From assembly GCA_938012815.1 (NCBI GenBank), contig CALLVV010000087.1, positions 1-39,590 on the forward strand: DNA of 39,590 nt, read 5' to 3'. This document shows positions 1 to 8,359 of the stretch, piece after piece. Origin of the DNA: an uncultured Propionibacteriaceae bacterium. Its GTDB lineage: Bacteria > Actinomycetota > Actinomycetes > Propionibacteriales > Propionibacteriaceae. Under the pieces are notes generated by a model that was given only the letters and a program-made list of their open reading frames with translations, had not been told where the DNA came from and did no database searches. The translations under genes and the position numbers were made by a program. Within the stretch, counting starts at the first letter, position 1. Every line of letters begins with the position of its first letter.

Positions 1-342
<342 letters not shown>

Positions 343-435
343 ACACAACAACAACTATTCGCGTCCACTATGAAGTATCCCAAAACACACACCACACCAC
401 ACACAACAGCAACCGGAAACTTTCTCATAGTTTTG

Positions 436-553
436 TTTCGGTGGTCATAGCGAGAGGGAAACACCCGGACCCATCCCGAACCCGGAAGTTAAGCCTCCCA
501 GCGCTGATGGTACTGCACACGCGAGTGTGTGGGAGAGTAAGACACCGCCGGAC
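436..553 (+). rRNA. rrf: 5S ribosomal RNA
   Basis: A 118-base segment about 90 bases after 23S shows the 5S hallmarks: the CCCGGACCCATCCCGAAC stretch, GAAGTTAAG, and a terminal helix in which GGTGGT near 440-445 pairs with ACCGCC near 544-549. The spacer from 23S holds no tRNA. This is the usual 16S-23S-5S order, and 5S closes the operon. Confidence 0.96.
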
Positions 554-566
554 AACACACTACCCT

Positions 567-603
567 GTGCCCCCCACACCCCCACCCGGGATGCGGGGGG
601 CAC
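567..603 (+). terminator. Terminator-like hairpin after the rRNA operon
   Basis: GTGCCCCCC (567-575) pairs perfectly with GGGGGGCAC (595-603): a 9-bp GC stem with a 19-base loop that itself contains CCCGGG. No T-run follows; the downstream sequence is A/C-rich. Position 14 bases after 5S supports a role in ending rRNA transcription. Confidence 0.75.
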
Positions 604-847
604 AAACACACCCACCACCCAAACAAACAAAACTGGGATCTCGCTGTCGAGAGCGGTGACACCTCAGGCCTGTGCAGGAGAACCGGGTGGTATTGCCCCG
701 ATCCTGTTCGGCGAATGGTGCATGGGATGGAACCCCGCGGAATCTCCGTCATGCCGAGAGCCCCAACCCCCGCCTGCTGATGCCCATGAAGCGGTTCGAT
801 CAGCTCTGGAACAGTCTCAACTGCAGGAACCTTGTTAGCTGGCAACG
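604..847 (+). other. Intergenic region between rRNA operon and TPR operon
   Basis: This 244-base stretch has no convincing gene, tRNA or repeat. Short open frames on both strands overlap each other and resemble no family I recognise. It presumably carries the promoter of the following operon, but I see no clear -35/-10 pair. Confidence 0.5.
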
Positions 848-2110
848 ATGAAGTTGGGTTCTCGGGTTCGCTTTGGGAGAATCAGGTTCATGGGTTTTGA
901 AGGAAAATCCCCTAGGGATGGTACCCGGGGCAGGAACCGTGACCGGCGGCGCGGCGACCAGCAGGGCACCACCAGTTCCGGGAGGCGCGCTGGGGACACC
1001 GGGCGGGGCAGGGGGAGGAACGATCGCAAATGGCAGGAAGGGCAGGACCGCGACGCCGGTTCCCGACGCAGGGAGCTGGTCGGAGGTGAAAGGAACAACT
1101 CCAAGGGAGGACGGAAGCAGGGAGGCTTGAAACCGCCCGACAGGGACGGTGAACGTAGGGGGCGGGTTCCTCGCGAGTCCCGGGACGGGCGGGGTGATCG
1201 CCGCGGTTCCCGGGGAGAAAACTCCGGCGAGGAACGGCGTGTGCCGAAACCGGGAACGGCCCCGGCGCAGAACGAACCCTCCACACCTGAGAACTTCGAC
1301 GAGTCGATGCTGCCCGCCAGCGTGCGTGCGGAGCTGAAAGGTCTCCCGAAGGACCTGGCCAACACGGTGGGAGCCCATATCCTAGCCGCCGGGGAGTTGC
1401 TGGATGTCGAGCCGGAGCTGGCCTACCGGCACGCTGAGGCCGCTAGGAGGCGCGCCGGTCGCCTGCCGGTGGTTCGGGAGGCCGCCGCCGAGACGGCCTA
1501 CGTGTCTGGCCACTACGACATCGCCCTACGGGAATTCCGGGCCATCAGAAGAATGAACGGGGGGGATGAGCTCCTTCCTGTGCTCGCGGACTGCGAACGC
1601 GCCCTGGGAAGGCATCGCGAGGCACTCGAGTTGCTGGCGAGTCTGGATCCCGGCACCAAAAAACTGGGGCTCCGCATTGAGTGCATTCTCGTCGAGGCGG
1701 GGATTCGCAGCGACCTCGGGCAGCGCGGCGAGGCAATGCGGCTGTTGAAGGCGGCGATATCCCACCGAATCGGTCCGAAACTCGGGCAGGCACGCCTACG
1801 TTACGCCTACGCGGACCTGTTGGAGCGCGAGGGCCGGCTTGATGCGGCCCGGGAATGGTTCGAGTCGGTGGCCCGGATGGACCCAGAGAACCAGCTCGAG
1901 GTCACGGAGCGGCTCGCTGCCCTGGACGGAATTGTCCTGCCAGAGGACTTTGATCCGGAACCAGTTGCCGAGGAGGATCCCGAAACGGTTGACGAGAGAA
2001 CCGAAGTGGTCGACATGGAGGACGCGATAGAGACCCAGGTGATCGACCTGGTCAGCCCCGAGGAAGAAATAGCCGAGGTGTTCGCGGAGATAGACGGGGG
2101 CCGGGAGTGA
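848..2110 (+). CDS. TPR-like protein with Arg/Gly-rich N-terminus
   Basis: 420 residues if the first ATG is used; ATG 890 is an alternative and neither has a strong ribosome binding site. Residues about 20-125 are very rich in Arg, Gly, Asp and Ser and look disordered. Residues about 145-365 are helical and repeat-like, with TPR-style pairs such as ADCERALGRHREALELL and YADLLEREGRLDAAREWF. The last 55 residues are acidic. It matches the TPR protein that precedes the HAD phosphatase, tlyA and recN in other actinobacteria (as Rv1691 in M. tuberculosis). The biochemical role of that family is not known. It overlaps the next gene by 4 bases (GTGA), so the two are translationally coupled. The basic RG-rich tail could contact RNA, which is inference from composition only. 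Confidence 0.85.
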   Translation: MKLGSRVRFGRIRFMGFEGKSPRDGTRGRNRDRRRGDQQGTTSSGRRAGDTGRGRGRNDRKWQEGQDRDAGSRRRELVGGERNNSKGGRKQGGLKPPDRDGERRGRVPRESRDGRGDRRGSRGENSGEERRVPKPGTAPAQNEPSTPENFDESMLPASVRAELKGLPKDLANTVGAHILAAGELLDVEPELAYRHAEAARRRAGRLPVVREAAAETAYVSGHYDIALREFRAIRRMNGGDELLPVLADCERALGRHREALELLASLDPGTKKLGLRIECILVEAGIRSDLGQRGEAMRLLKAAISHRIGPKLGQARLRYAYADLLEREGRLDAAREWFESVARMDPENQLEVTERLAALDGIVLPEDFDPEPVAEEDPETVDERTEVVDMEDAIETQVIDLVSPEEEIAEVFAEIDGGRE

Positions 2111-3096
2111 GAACTCTCGTATCGAGCTACGATGCCGCCCTGTTCGACCTCGACGGGGTGGTTTATCTCGGCCCGAACGCCATCGACGGGGTGACGAGTG
2201 CCTTGGCGAAGCTGCGTGAGGTTGGAACCCGGCTGGGTTTTGTCACCAACAACGCGGCACGCACCCCGGCCGCGGTGGCCGAGCACCTGCGGGCGCTCGG
2301 GATCCAGGCCGACGAATTGGATGTGGTCAACTCGACCCAGGCCACGGTGCGCATGCTCCGCGAGGAACTCCCGGTGCGGGCGAAGGTGCTGGTGGTCGGC
2401 ACCGACGCGCTCGCCTCCCAGCTTGCCGAGGGCGGTTTCGTTCCGGTCTCGACCTTGGAGGAGAACCCGGTGGCCGTCGTGCAGGGCTACCATCCGCAGC
2501 TTCCCTGGGGTCTCCTGGAGCTTGGCGCCATCGCTATCCAGAGGGGAGCGGCGTGGTTCGCCACGAACCCGGACCAGACCCGCCCGACCGAGCGTGGAAT
2601 CCTGCCGGGTTGTGGCGCGCAGGTCGACCTGATAGCGGATTGCGTCGGGTTTCGGCCGCCGATGGCGGGTAAGCCGTTCAGGCCGCTCCTCGACGAGACC
2701 GTGCTGCGCCTCGAGGCGCAGCGCCCGATCTTCGTCGGCGACCGTATCGACACGGATATCGTCGGCGCCGGAAACGTTCGCATGGATTCACTCTTCGTTT
2801 TCACAGGGGCGCATGGCAAGTACGATCTCGCCGAGGCCGACCCCATTGGCCGCCCCACCCACATCGGCTACGACATCTCTGCCCTGCTGGCGCCAGCCCG
2901 TGAGGCAGAGACCATCGGGAACGGATTCCGCTGCGGGGTGGCGGAGGCGTGGATGATAGACGGCAGAGTTGTCACTGATGTCGTCCCCGAGGATATCGAG
3001 GGACAACTTGATCTGCTGTGGTGCGTGTTGCACGCCATCTGGAGGTTCAACGCTGAGGGTGCCGAACTGCTGGCGAGACTGGATCTGTTGCGATGA
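2107..3096 (+). CDS. HAD-superfamily (IIA, NagD-like) phosphatase
   Basis: A 329-residue cytosolic phosphatase. The nucleophile motif DLDGVVYLG lies at residues 14-22, followed by the subfamily IIA signature FVTNNAARTP. GKPFRPLLDE supplies the conserved Lys, and FVGDRIDTDIVGA the metal-binding Asp residues. This is the p-nitrophenyl phosphatase/phosphoglycolate-phosphatase-like group; in the syntenic mycobacterial locus (Rv1692) a glycerol-3-phosphate phosphatase activity is described. The extra 50 or so C-terminal residues after about 275 are seen in actinobacterial members. The GTG start overlaps the upstream stop as GTGA, and its own stop overlaps the next start as ATGA. The exact substrate here cannot be read from sequence. 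Confidence 0.92.
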   Translation: MRTLVSSYDAALFDLDGVVYLGPNAIDGVTSALAKLREVGTRLGFVTNNAARTPAAVAEHLRALGIQADELDVVNSTQATVRMLREELPVRAKVLVVGTDALASQLAEGGFVPVSTLEENPVAVVQGYHPQLPWGLLELGAIAIQRGAAWFATNPDQTRPTERGILPGCGAQVDLIADCVGFRPPMAGKPFRPLLDETVLRLEAQRPIFVGDRIDTDIVGAGNVRMDSLFVFTGAHGKYDLAEADPIGRPTHIGYDISALLAPAREAETIGNGFRCGVAEAWMIDGRVVTDVVPEDIEGQLDLLWCVLHAIWRFNAEGAELLARLDLLR

Positions 3097-3302
3097 CCAA
3101 ACCCACTCCCCGCGATGCCGCCCCAGGCGATGTGCAGCGCCTGCAGGCGATCAACGAAGCCCTGTACGGAACCGACGATCTCGGGGAACTGCCGGTGGAC
3201 GACGCCCTTGCCCGCCTGGACGAGGCACACCGGGTGCTCGTGGATGCCTTGAACCCAGGGGCGGGGCAGATGGAAGAACCCGGGTCCGGGACGAACCGGT
3301 GA
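3093..3302 (+). CDS. Small conserved protein between HAD phosphatase and tlyA
   Basis: A 69-residue acidic protein with a helical segment at residues 14-54 (alternating Leu/Ala with Asp/Glu) and a Pro/Gly-rich tail. A protein of this size sits in the same place in other actinobacteria (Rv1693 position), so it is probably real although its function is unknown. It overlaps both neighbours by 4 bases (ATGA and GTGA), which indicates translational coupling through the whole operon. No catalytic motif, signal peptide or membrane segment is visible. Confidence 0.75.
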   Translation: MTKPTPRDAAPGDVQRLQAINEALYGTDDLGELPVDDALARLDEAHRVLVDALNPGAGQMEEPGSGTNR

Positions 3303-4036
3303 GGCTGGACCGGGCCCTCGTGGCCCGTGGCCTGGCACGTTCCCGAACCCAGGCCACCCGGCTGGTGGCGGAAGGACGGGTCAGGGTGGCCGGGGTTGTT
3401 GCGCGGAAACCAGCGATGAACGTCAACGCCGCAACCGAGATCTCCGCTGACGCCGAGAAATGGGTTTCCCGCGCCGCCCACAAACTCCTGGGCGCGGTCG
3501 TGGATTCCGGAACCCGCCTGCACGGCCGCGTACTCGATGCCGGGGCGTCCACTGGGGGATTCACGCAGGTGGCGCTGGAGCACGGTTCGGACCTGGTCTA
3601 CGCCGTCGACGTCGGGCATCACCAACTGGCCGAGCCGATCCGTTCCGATCCGCGCGTCCGGGTCCGGGAGGGCCTGAACCTGCGCGACCTCAGCCTCACC
3701 GATCTGGACGACCAACCCGTCGACGTCGTGGTCGGGGACGTCTCGTTCATCTCCCTGAAGCTCCTGCTGCCATCACTGCTGAAGGTCCTCCGTCCCTGCG
3801 GGGTGGCGTTGTTGCTGGTGAAGCCGCAGTTCGAGGTGGGAAGGGAGGCCCTCGGTGCGGGCGGGGTGGTCCGTGATCCCCGGCTGCGCGAGGAAACCGT
3901 GAATGCCGTTGTTGAGGCTGCCGACGCCCTCGGGTGGGGTTGTGACTGGCGTGGCCCCAGTCGGTTGCCCGGAGCCGGCGGCAATCAGGAGTTCTTCATC
4001 CGATTGTGCTCGATTCGCGGCGCTTATTACCCTTGA
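3299..4036 (+). CDS. tlyA: TlyA-family rRNA 2'-O-methyltransferase
   Basis: 245 residues from a GTG start coupled to the gene before it. Residues 1-60 form an S4 RNA-binding domain (RLDRALVARGLARSRTQAT, then RVAGVVARKPA). The rest is a Rossmann methyltransferase of the FtsJ/RrmJ type: AdoMet motif VLDAGASTGGFT near 80, acidic DVGHHQ at the end of strand 2, VVGDVSFISL and VKPQFEVG. TlyA methylates ribose 2'-OH in 16S and/or 23S rRNA helices and in mycobacteria determines capreomycin sensitivity; older annotations as haemolysin are misleading. Whether this enzyme modifies one or both subunits is not visible. The stop shares one base with the next start. Confidence 0.95.
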   Translation: MRLDRALVARGLARSRTQATRLVAEGRVRVAGVVARKPAMNVNAATEISADAEKWVSRAAHKLLGAVVDSGTRLHGRVLDAGASTGGFTQVALEHGSDLVYAVDVGHHQLAEPIRSDPRVRVREGLNLRDLSLTDLDDQPVDVVVGDVSFISLKLLLPSLLKVLRPCGVALLLVKPQFEVGREALGAGGVVRDPRLREETVNAVVEAADALGWGCDWRGPSRLPGAGGNQEFFIRLCSIRGAYYP

Positions 4037-4929
4037 TGACCGTGGAAACCCGAACCGTCGCCGTGCTGCTGCACCCGGAACGCCCCGAAGCTCTGGAGGC
4101 AGCAGTAGCTTTCATGAGCAAGATGCCCGGTTTCAGGTTCCTGAGTTTCTCAGATGATGTGGAGCGCCTGAGAGAACTCGTGCCCGGAGCGAACCCCGAG
4201 CCCATCGACGGGAAACCGGCGGAGCTGGCGGTCGTCTTCGGGGGGGACGGCACCCTCCTGCGAGCAGCGGAATGGGCCCAGCCCCTGGACGTCCCGCTGC
4301 TGGGGGTCAACCTCGGACACGTGGGTTTCCTGGCGGAGCTGGAGACCTCGGACCTCACATCGCTGCCGCAGGCGGTGATCGACGGGCGTTACGAAACCGA
4401 GCAGCGCCTGGTTCTGCAGGTCGAGGTGGCCAACGCATCCGGGAAGGTGCTGTGGTCCTCTTTTGCCGTCAACGAGGTTTCGCTGGAGAAACTGATGCGG
4501 GAAAAGATCCTGAACGTCCTCGTGCACGTCGACGACCATCCGCTCTCCCGATGGGGATGCGACGGGGTGCTGGTGGCCACACCCACCGGATCCACCGCCT
4601 ATGCGTTCTCCGGTGGCGGACCTGTCGTATGGCCCGAGGTGCAGGCGATGTTGCTGGTGCCGCTGTCTGCCCACGCCCTGTTCAACAGGCCCATGGTGCT
4701 CTCCCCTGACTCGCACGTCTCCCTTGAGCTGGGCGGTCCCGTGCCGCAGGGAATCATCTGGTGTGACGGTAGGCGCAGCTTCGACGTGGTGCCCGGGCAG
4801 CGGGTGGCCATCAGCGCCAGCAGGCATCCGCTGCGGCTGGCCCGGCTCTCCGAACAGCCGTTCACGACGAGGCTGGTGCGGAAGTTCAAGCTGCCGATCG
4901 ACGGCTGGCGACGTCCACCCCGGAGGTGA
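4036..4929 (+). CDS. nadK: NAD kinase
   Basis: 297 residues. It phosphorylates NAD to NADP in the cytosol using ATP or polyphosphate. The diagnostic GGDGT motif is at residues 69-73 within VVFGGDGTLLRAA, followed by LGVNLGHVGFLAELE, NEVSLEK and the substrate-binding CDGVLVATPTGSTAYAFSGG. The ATG at 4036 overlaps the tlyA stop by one base and is preferred over the in-frame ATG at 4006, which would lie inside tlyA. It is followed at once by recN, the order found across actinobacteria. Confidence 0.96.
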   Translation: MTVETRTVAVLLHPERPEALEAAVAFMSKMPGFRFLSFSDDVERLRELVPGANPEPIDGKPAELAVVFGGDGTLLRAAEWAQPLDVPLLGVNLGHVGFLAELETSDLTSLPQAVIDGRYETEQRLVLQVEVANASGKVLWSSFAVNEVSLEKLMREKILNVLVHVDDHPLSRWGCDGVLVATPTGSTAYAFSGGGPVVWPEVQAMLLVPLSAHALFNRPMVLSPDSHVSLELGGPVPQGIIWCDGRRSFDVVPGQRVAISASRHPLRLARLSEQPFTTRLVRKFKLPIDGWRRPPRR

Positions 4930-4931
4930 GC

Positions 4932-6608
4932 ATGCTGACAGAACTTCGTTTGAATTCGCTCGGGGTGGTGGCGGAGGCCGTCCTGCCGCTGGGTCCCGGG
5001 CTCACCGCCCTGACGGGCGAGACGGGCGCTGGGAAGACGATGATCGTTGCTGGACTCGGACTGCTGCTGGGGGTCCGTGCCGACGCGTCATTGGTCAGGA
5101 ACGGCCAGGACAAGGCGCTCGTGCAGGGGCGTTGGGAGGTCGGTGAGAACACGGCCGAGGCGGTCGAGGCCCTCGGTGGTGACCTCGACGACGAGGTGGA
5201 ACTCGTCACTCTTCGGCAGATTTCCTCCCAAGGACGTTCCCGCGCCACGATCGGTGGGGTGCAGGTCCCAGTATCCACCGTGGCCGGTCTGCTGGCCGAC
5301 CTGGCCACGATCCACGGCCAGTCCGAACAGACCCGGCTCTCCACCCCCGAACGGCAACGGGAACTGCTCGACGCCTTCGCGGCACCGGCTGCGCTGGAGG
5401 ACTACCGCCGAGACTTCGCGGAACACCGCCGGATCACCGAGGAACTCGCGGAACTCGAGTCTGAGGCGATGAGCCGGGCCCGGGAGATCGACGTGCTGCG
5501 GTTCGGGCTGGAGGAGATCGAGGCCGTGAACCCCCGGGAGGGGGAGGACGAGGCCTTGGCCGCGGAGGCGGTGCGCCTGGCTGATGCGGACGATCTCAAG
5601 GCCTTGGCGATGACCGCGCGGGTGACTTTGAGTGGATCGGAGGAGGACCTCGACGCCCCCAGCGCGCTCGGGCTGGTTGGGGCTGCGCGCAAGGCCCTCG
5701 AGACGCTCGCCGAACGCGACCCGGGCGCCACGGACCTGGCACGGCGTCTCACCGAGATGAATTACCTGCTGACGGACCTCGCCCAGGACGTCGCCAGCCA
5801 TGCTGCGGACCTCGTCGCGGACCCGCTCAGACAGGAGGCCGTCGCCGATCGTCGCGGCCAGCTCGCTGCCCTGACCCGCAAATACGGCAACGATGTTGCA
5901 GAGGTGCTCGAATGGGCGGGGCGGGCAACCGAGCGGTTGGCCGAGCTCGATGGGGCCGACGACCGGATCGAGGAGCTGCGGGAACGGGCCTCGGTTCTCG
6001 ATAAGGCGCTTGATGATGCTGCGGCCGGAATCTCTCGGGCCCGCAGGGAAGCCGCTGGCAGGTTGGCGGAACTCGCGTCCGCCGAATTGAAGGCCTTGGC
6101 GATGCCACACGCCAGGCTGGAGTTCGCCGTCACGGAAACCTCGCGTGGCCCTCACGGCGCGGACCGGATCGAACTGGTGTTCACCGCCAACCCCGGTTCC
6201 GCCCCGGGTCCGCTGGGAAAGGTCGCCTCCGGTGGGGAACTTTCCCGCATCCGACTGGCGCTCGAGGTGGTGCTTGCGGGCCAGTCCCCGGGACACACCT
6301 TCGTTTTCGACGAGGTGGACGCTGGGGTCGGCGGTGCGGTCGGTCTGGAGATCGGCAGAAGGCTGAAACGGCTCGCTGCGGACGGCCAGGTGATAGTGGT
6401 GACCCACCTGGCGCAGGTGGCAGCGTTCGCCGATCAGCATTTCGTGATCGCCAAATCCAGCGATGGGCAGGTCACGACCGCGGACGTCACCCCCCTCGGT
6501 GAGAAGGAACGCGCTGCCGAACTGGCCCGCATGATGAGTGGCAGTGGGGATTCCGATGCTGGGCTGAGGCACGCGCAGGAACTACTCAGGAACGCACGCA
6601 CCGAGTAG
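4932..6608 (+). CDS. recN: DNA repair protein RecN
   Basis: 558 residues of an SMC-like ATPase that acts at DNA double-strand breaks. Walker A GETGAGKT is at residues 29-36, followed by QGRSRATIGG and IHGQSEQTRL (Q-loop region). A long, charged coiled-coil section covers about 150-400. The ABC signature KVASGGELSRIRLALE lies near 430 and Walker B FVFDEVDAGVGG near 455. ATG 4932 is chosen because GGAGGTG, which includes the nadK stop, is well placed as its ribosome binding site; an in-frame GTG at 4926 is possible. No SOS box is seen in front of it, so it is probably transcribed with the upstream genes. Confidence 0.96.
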   Translation: MLTELRLNSLGVVAEAVLPLGPGLTALTGETGAGKTMIVAGLGLLLGVRADASLVRNGQDKALVQGRWEVGENTAEAVEALGGDLDDEVELVTLRQISSQGRSRATIGGVQVPVSTVAGLLADLATIHGQSEQTRLSTPERQRELLDAFAAPAALEDYRRDFAEHRRITEELAELESEAMSRAREIDVLRFGLEEIEAVNPREGEDEALAAEAVRLADADDLKALAMTARVTLSGSEEDLDAPSALGLVGAARKALETLAERDPGATDLARRLTEMNYLLTDLAQDVASHAADLVADPLRQEAVADRRGQLAALTRKYGNDVAEVLEWAGRATERLAELDGADDRIEELRERASVLDKALDDAAAGISRARREAAGRLAELASAELKALAMPHARLEFAVTETSRGPHGADRIELVFTANPGSAPGPLGKVASGGELSRIRLALEVVLAGQSPGHTFVFDEVDAGVGGAVGLEIGRRLKRLAADGQVIVVTHLAQVAAFADQHFVIAKSSDGQVTTADVTPLGEKERAAELARMMSGSGDSDAGLRHAQELLRNARTE

Positions 6609-6611
6609 GGT
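6606..6611 (+). promoter_or_regulatory. -10-like TAGGGT before pncA
   Basis: TAGGGT ends 8 bases before the GTG start at 6620 and overlaps the recN stop. No Shine-Dalgarno sequence lies between them, so a leaderless transcript is likely. No clear -35 is visible. Confidence 0.4.
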
Positions 6612-6619
6612 GGCCCAAT

Positions 6620-7189
6620 GTGAGCCGTGCACTGATTGTCGTCGACGTACAGCGTGATTTCTGCGAGGGCGGGACCCTCGCCGTGGCTGGTGGCGCGGCG
6701 GTGGCCGAGAGAATCAACCGGATGCTGCTGAGGGATCACGGCTACGACGTGGTGGTCGCCACCCGAGACCACCACGTGGATCCGGGCGGGCACTTCAGCG
6801 ATTCCCCGGATTTCAAGGATTCCTGGCCCCCGCACTGTGTAGCGGGTACGCCCGGTGCGCGGCAACATCCTGGACTGGTCTTCGCGGGGTGGGACGGCCT
6901 GTTCCTGAAGGGACGCAACGAGGCCGCCTACTCCGGTTTCGAGGGAACCGACGAGATCACCGGCGAACCTTTGGCCGACTTTCTGGTGAAATGTGGCGTC
7001 ACCGAGGTCGATGTCTGTGGAATAGCCGCCGACTACTGCGTCAACGCCACGGCGCGCGATGCCGCGGCGGCCGGCTTTGACACCACCGTCCTGATCGACC
7101 TTACGGCCGCGGTGCATCCCGAATCCATGCCGGATCTCATGAAGGAATGGGGCGAGGTGGGCCTGCGGGTGCGCGAGACCAAGAACTGA
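6620..7189 (+). CDS. pncA: Nicotinamidase (PncA-like)
   Basis: 189 residues of the isochorismatase-like hydrolase fold. The catalytic triad fits nicotinamidase: Asp9 in VVDVQRDF, Lys97 in FLKGRNEAAYSGFEG and Cys140 in GIAADYCV. Metal ligands Asp50, His52, His58 and His72 occur with the same spacing as in M. tuberculosis PncA. The enzyme turns nicotinamide into nicotinate for NAD salvage, and would activate pyrazinamide. It sits near nadK, giving a loose NAD theme, but the -10-like hexamer in front suggests its own promoter. It replaces the genes normally found after recN in mycobacteria. Confidence 0.93.
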   Translation: MSRALIVVDVQRDFCEGGTLAVAGGAAVAERINRMLLRDHGYDVVVATRDHHVDPGGHFSDSPDFKDSWPPHCVAGTPGARQHPGLVFAGWDGLFLKGRNEAAYSGFEGTDEITGEPLADFLVKCGVTEVDVCGIAADYCVNATARDAAAAGFDTTVLIDLTAAVHPESMPDLMKEWGEVGLRVRETKN

Positions 7190-7212
7190 CGGCTGCGTTT
7201 TCGCCAGCCCGT

Positions 7213-7242
7213 TTGTGGTGGATGCTAACTTTCGGATAGTGT
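7213..7242 (+). promoter_or_regulatory. Possible promoter of the first LPRTG protein
   Basis: TTGTGG (7213-7218) lies 16 bases before GATAGT (7235-7240); an overlapping TAGTGT starts at 7237. The start codon is at 7289, with GAGAGGAAC as a plausible ribosome binding site, so this gene has a normal leader. Confidence 0.4.
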
Positions 7243-7288
7243 CCCTCCCCGTGGTACGCCAAGGTGCGCGCACCGGAGAGGAACGGGC

Positions 7289-8134
7289 ATGAGGAAACGG
7301 ATCTTGGTCGGCATTTCGGTTCTGGGGCTCGGGCTAACGCTGATGGCTCCTGCCGCGCGGGCCGAGGACTCAGCAGTCCTGAGCCTGTACGCCGTGGGCG
7401 CCACGGTGGATGGCGCATCCCCGGTGTGGCTCGGAGGACGGTGCAGTGGCAACGCGTCCAAAGCCGTCCTGCGCTTCTTCTCCGAGAAGATACCGCAGCC
7501 GGAGGCCGTCGGGGAGAGATCGGCCGAGGCCAAGATCCCGGAGGACGGTGCAGGTGAGGCGCCGGAGGCCGAGAGGGAGGTGGACGTGACGCTGGAGGGG
7601 GACGGCGCTTTCGAACACATCCACGACGCCACGGGTCGGCAGTATGTGGTTGCGACCTGCGTCTACGCGGACGGGGAGGTGGTGAGCAACGGTGTCGAGG
7701 TCGACGCGGACGAGCCGACCGAACCAACCATCACCGCCACGAGCGACCAGCAGGGCTTCCAGCCCGGCGGGACGATCAAGGTCTCCCTCAAGGGGTTTGC
7801 CCCGAACCAAGATTTCGAGGTGTACATGCATTCCAAACCCGTCAGGATCGGCACCGGCACCACGAACCCGGATGGTAGCGCTGACGTGGATGCGCAGATT
7901 CCCGCCGACGCCACACCGGGAAGGCATCACCTGACGGTCCGAGCGAAGAATGCGCAACGAGCGATTTTTGCCTTCATCGTGAAGAACAAGGCTACGTCGA
8001 AGAACGAGAATCCCGCCATCAATGGCCCTGCACGGTCCGGGAATGGGCAGCGGGGAAATGTGCGGAAACCCAATGGGCAGGTCCCGGCAAAAATCGTGGC
8101 TTTCAAACCCGGGCTGCCCAGAACCGGGCGTTGA
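7289..8134 (+). CDS. Secreted protein ending in LPRTG, no membrane anchor (paralog 1)
   Basis: 281 residues. A Sec signal peptide (MRKR, hydrophobic core, cleavage after ARA at 25) is followed by a region with two Cys (GGRCSG and VVATCVY) that may form a disulfide. An Ig-like domain at about 149-225 contains PGGTIKVSLKGF and MHSKPVRIGTG. The C-terminal linker is basic and rich in Asn and Gly, and the protein ends KPGLPRTGR. LPRTG fits the sortase LPXTG motif, but the hydrophobic segment and positive tail of a sorting signal are missing because a stop follows one residue later. A shifted frame just downstream reads as a hydrophobic stretch ending in RR, so the anchor may have been lost by frameshift. 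It is a paralog of the next gene, and an LCP enzyme follows. Function is unknown; a cell-surface or secreted role is inferred. Confidence 0.85.
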   Translation: MRKRILVGISVLGLGLTLMAPAARAEDSAVLSLYAVGATVDGASPVWLGGRCSGNASKAVLRFFSEKIPQPEAVGERSAEAKIPEDGAGEAPEAEREVDVTLEGDGAFEHIHDATGRQYVVATCVYADGEVVSNGVEVDADEPTEPTITATSDQQGFQPGGTIKVSLKGFAPNQDFEVYMHSKPVRIGTGTTNPDGSADVDAQIPADATPGRHHLTVRAKNAQRAIFAFIVKNKATSKNENPAINGPARSGNGQRGNVRKPNGQVPAKIVAFKPGLPRTGR

Positions 8135-8303
8135 TCACGGTTTTCCTCCCTTTTCCAGCCGGCGGCATGTTGACAGCTGGAAGGCGTCTCCCGGCGCACG
8201 GTGGGAATTGGGGCGAATCGTGCGCTTCCGGGAACAGCGCTGTCCGAAGCGGTGGCAGTGGGCAGCCGTGCATCCCCATGGGTACCGGCTGGATCCGCGA
8301 TGG

Positions 8304-8309
8304 TATAGC
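8304..8309 (+). promoter_or_regulatory. -10-like TATAGC before the second LPRTG protein
   Basis: TATAGC lies about 50 bases before the ATG at 8360, with AGGGGAAG as the ribosome binding site. No convincing -35 is seen. The 225-base gap upstream holds no gene. Confidence 0.35.
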
Positions 8310-8359
8310 GTAAGCCTCGTACGTGGCATTGGGCTACGCGAAAACAGAGGGGAAGACAA

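Noticed and set aside
604..847. tRNA gene after the rRNA operon
   Set aside because: No cloverleaf with a GGTTC-type T arm and matching acceptor stem could be drawn.
5088..6572. A 494-codon minus-strand frame opposite recN
   Set aside because: It is antisense to a clear recN, with low-complexity composition and no recognisable domain.
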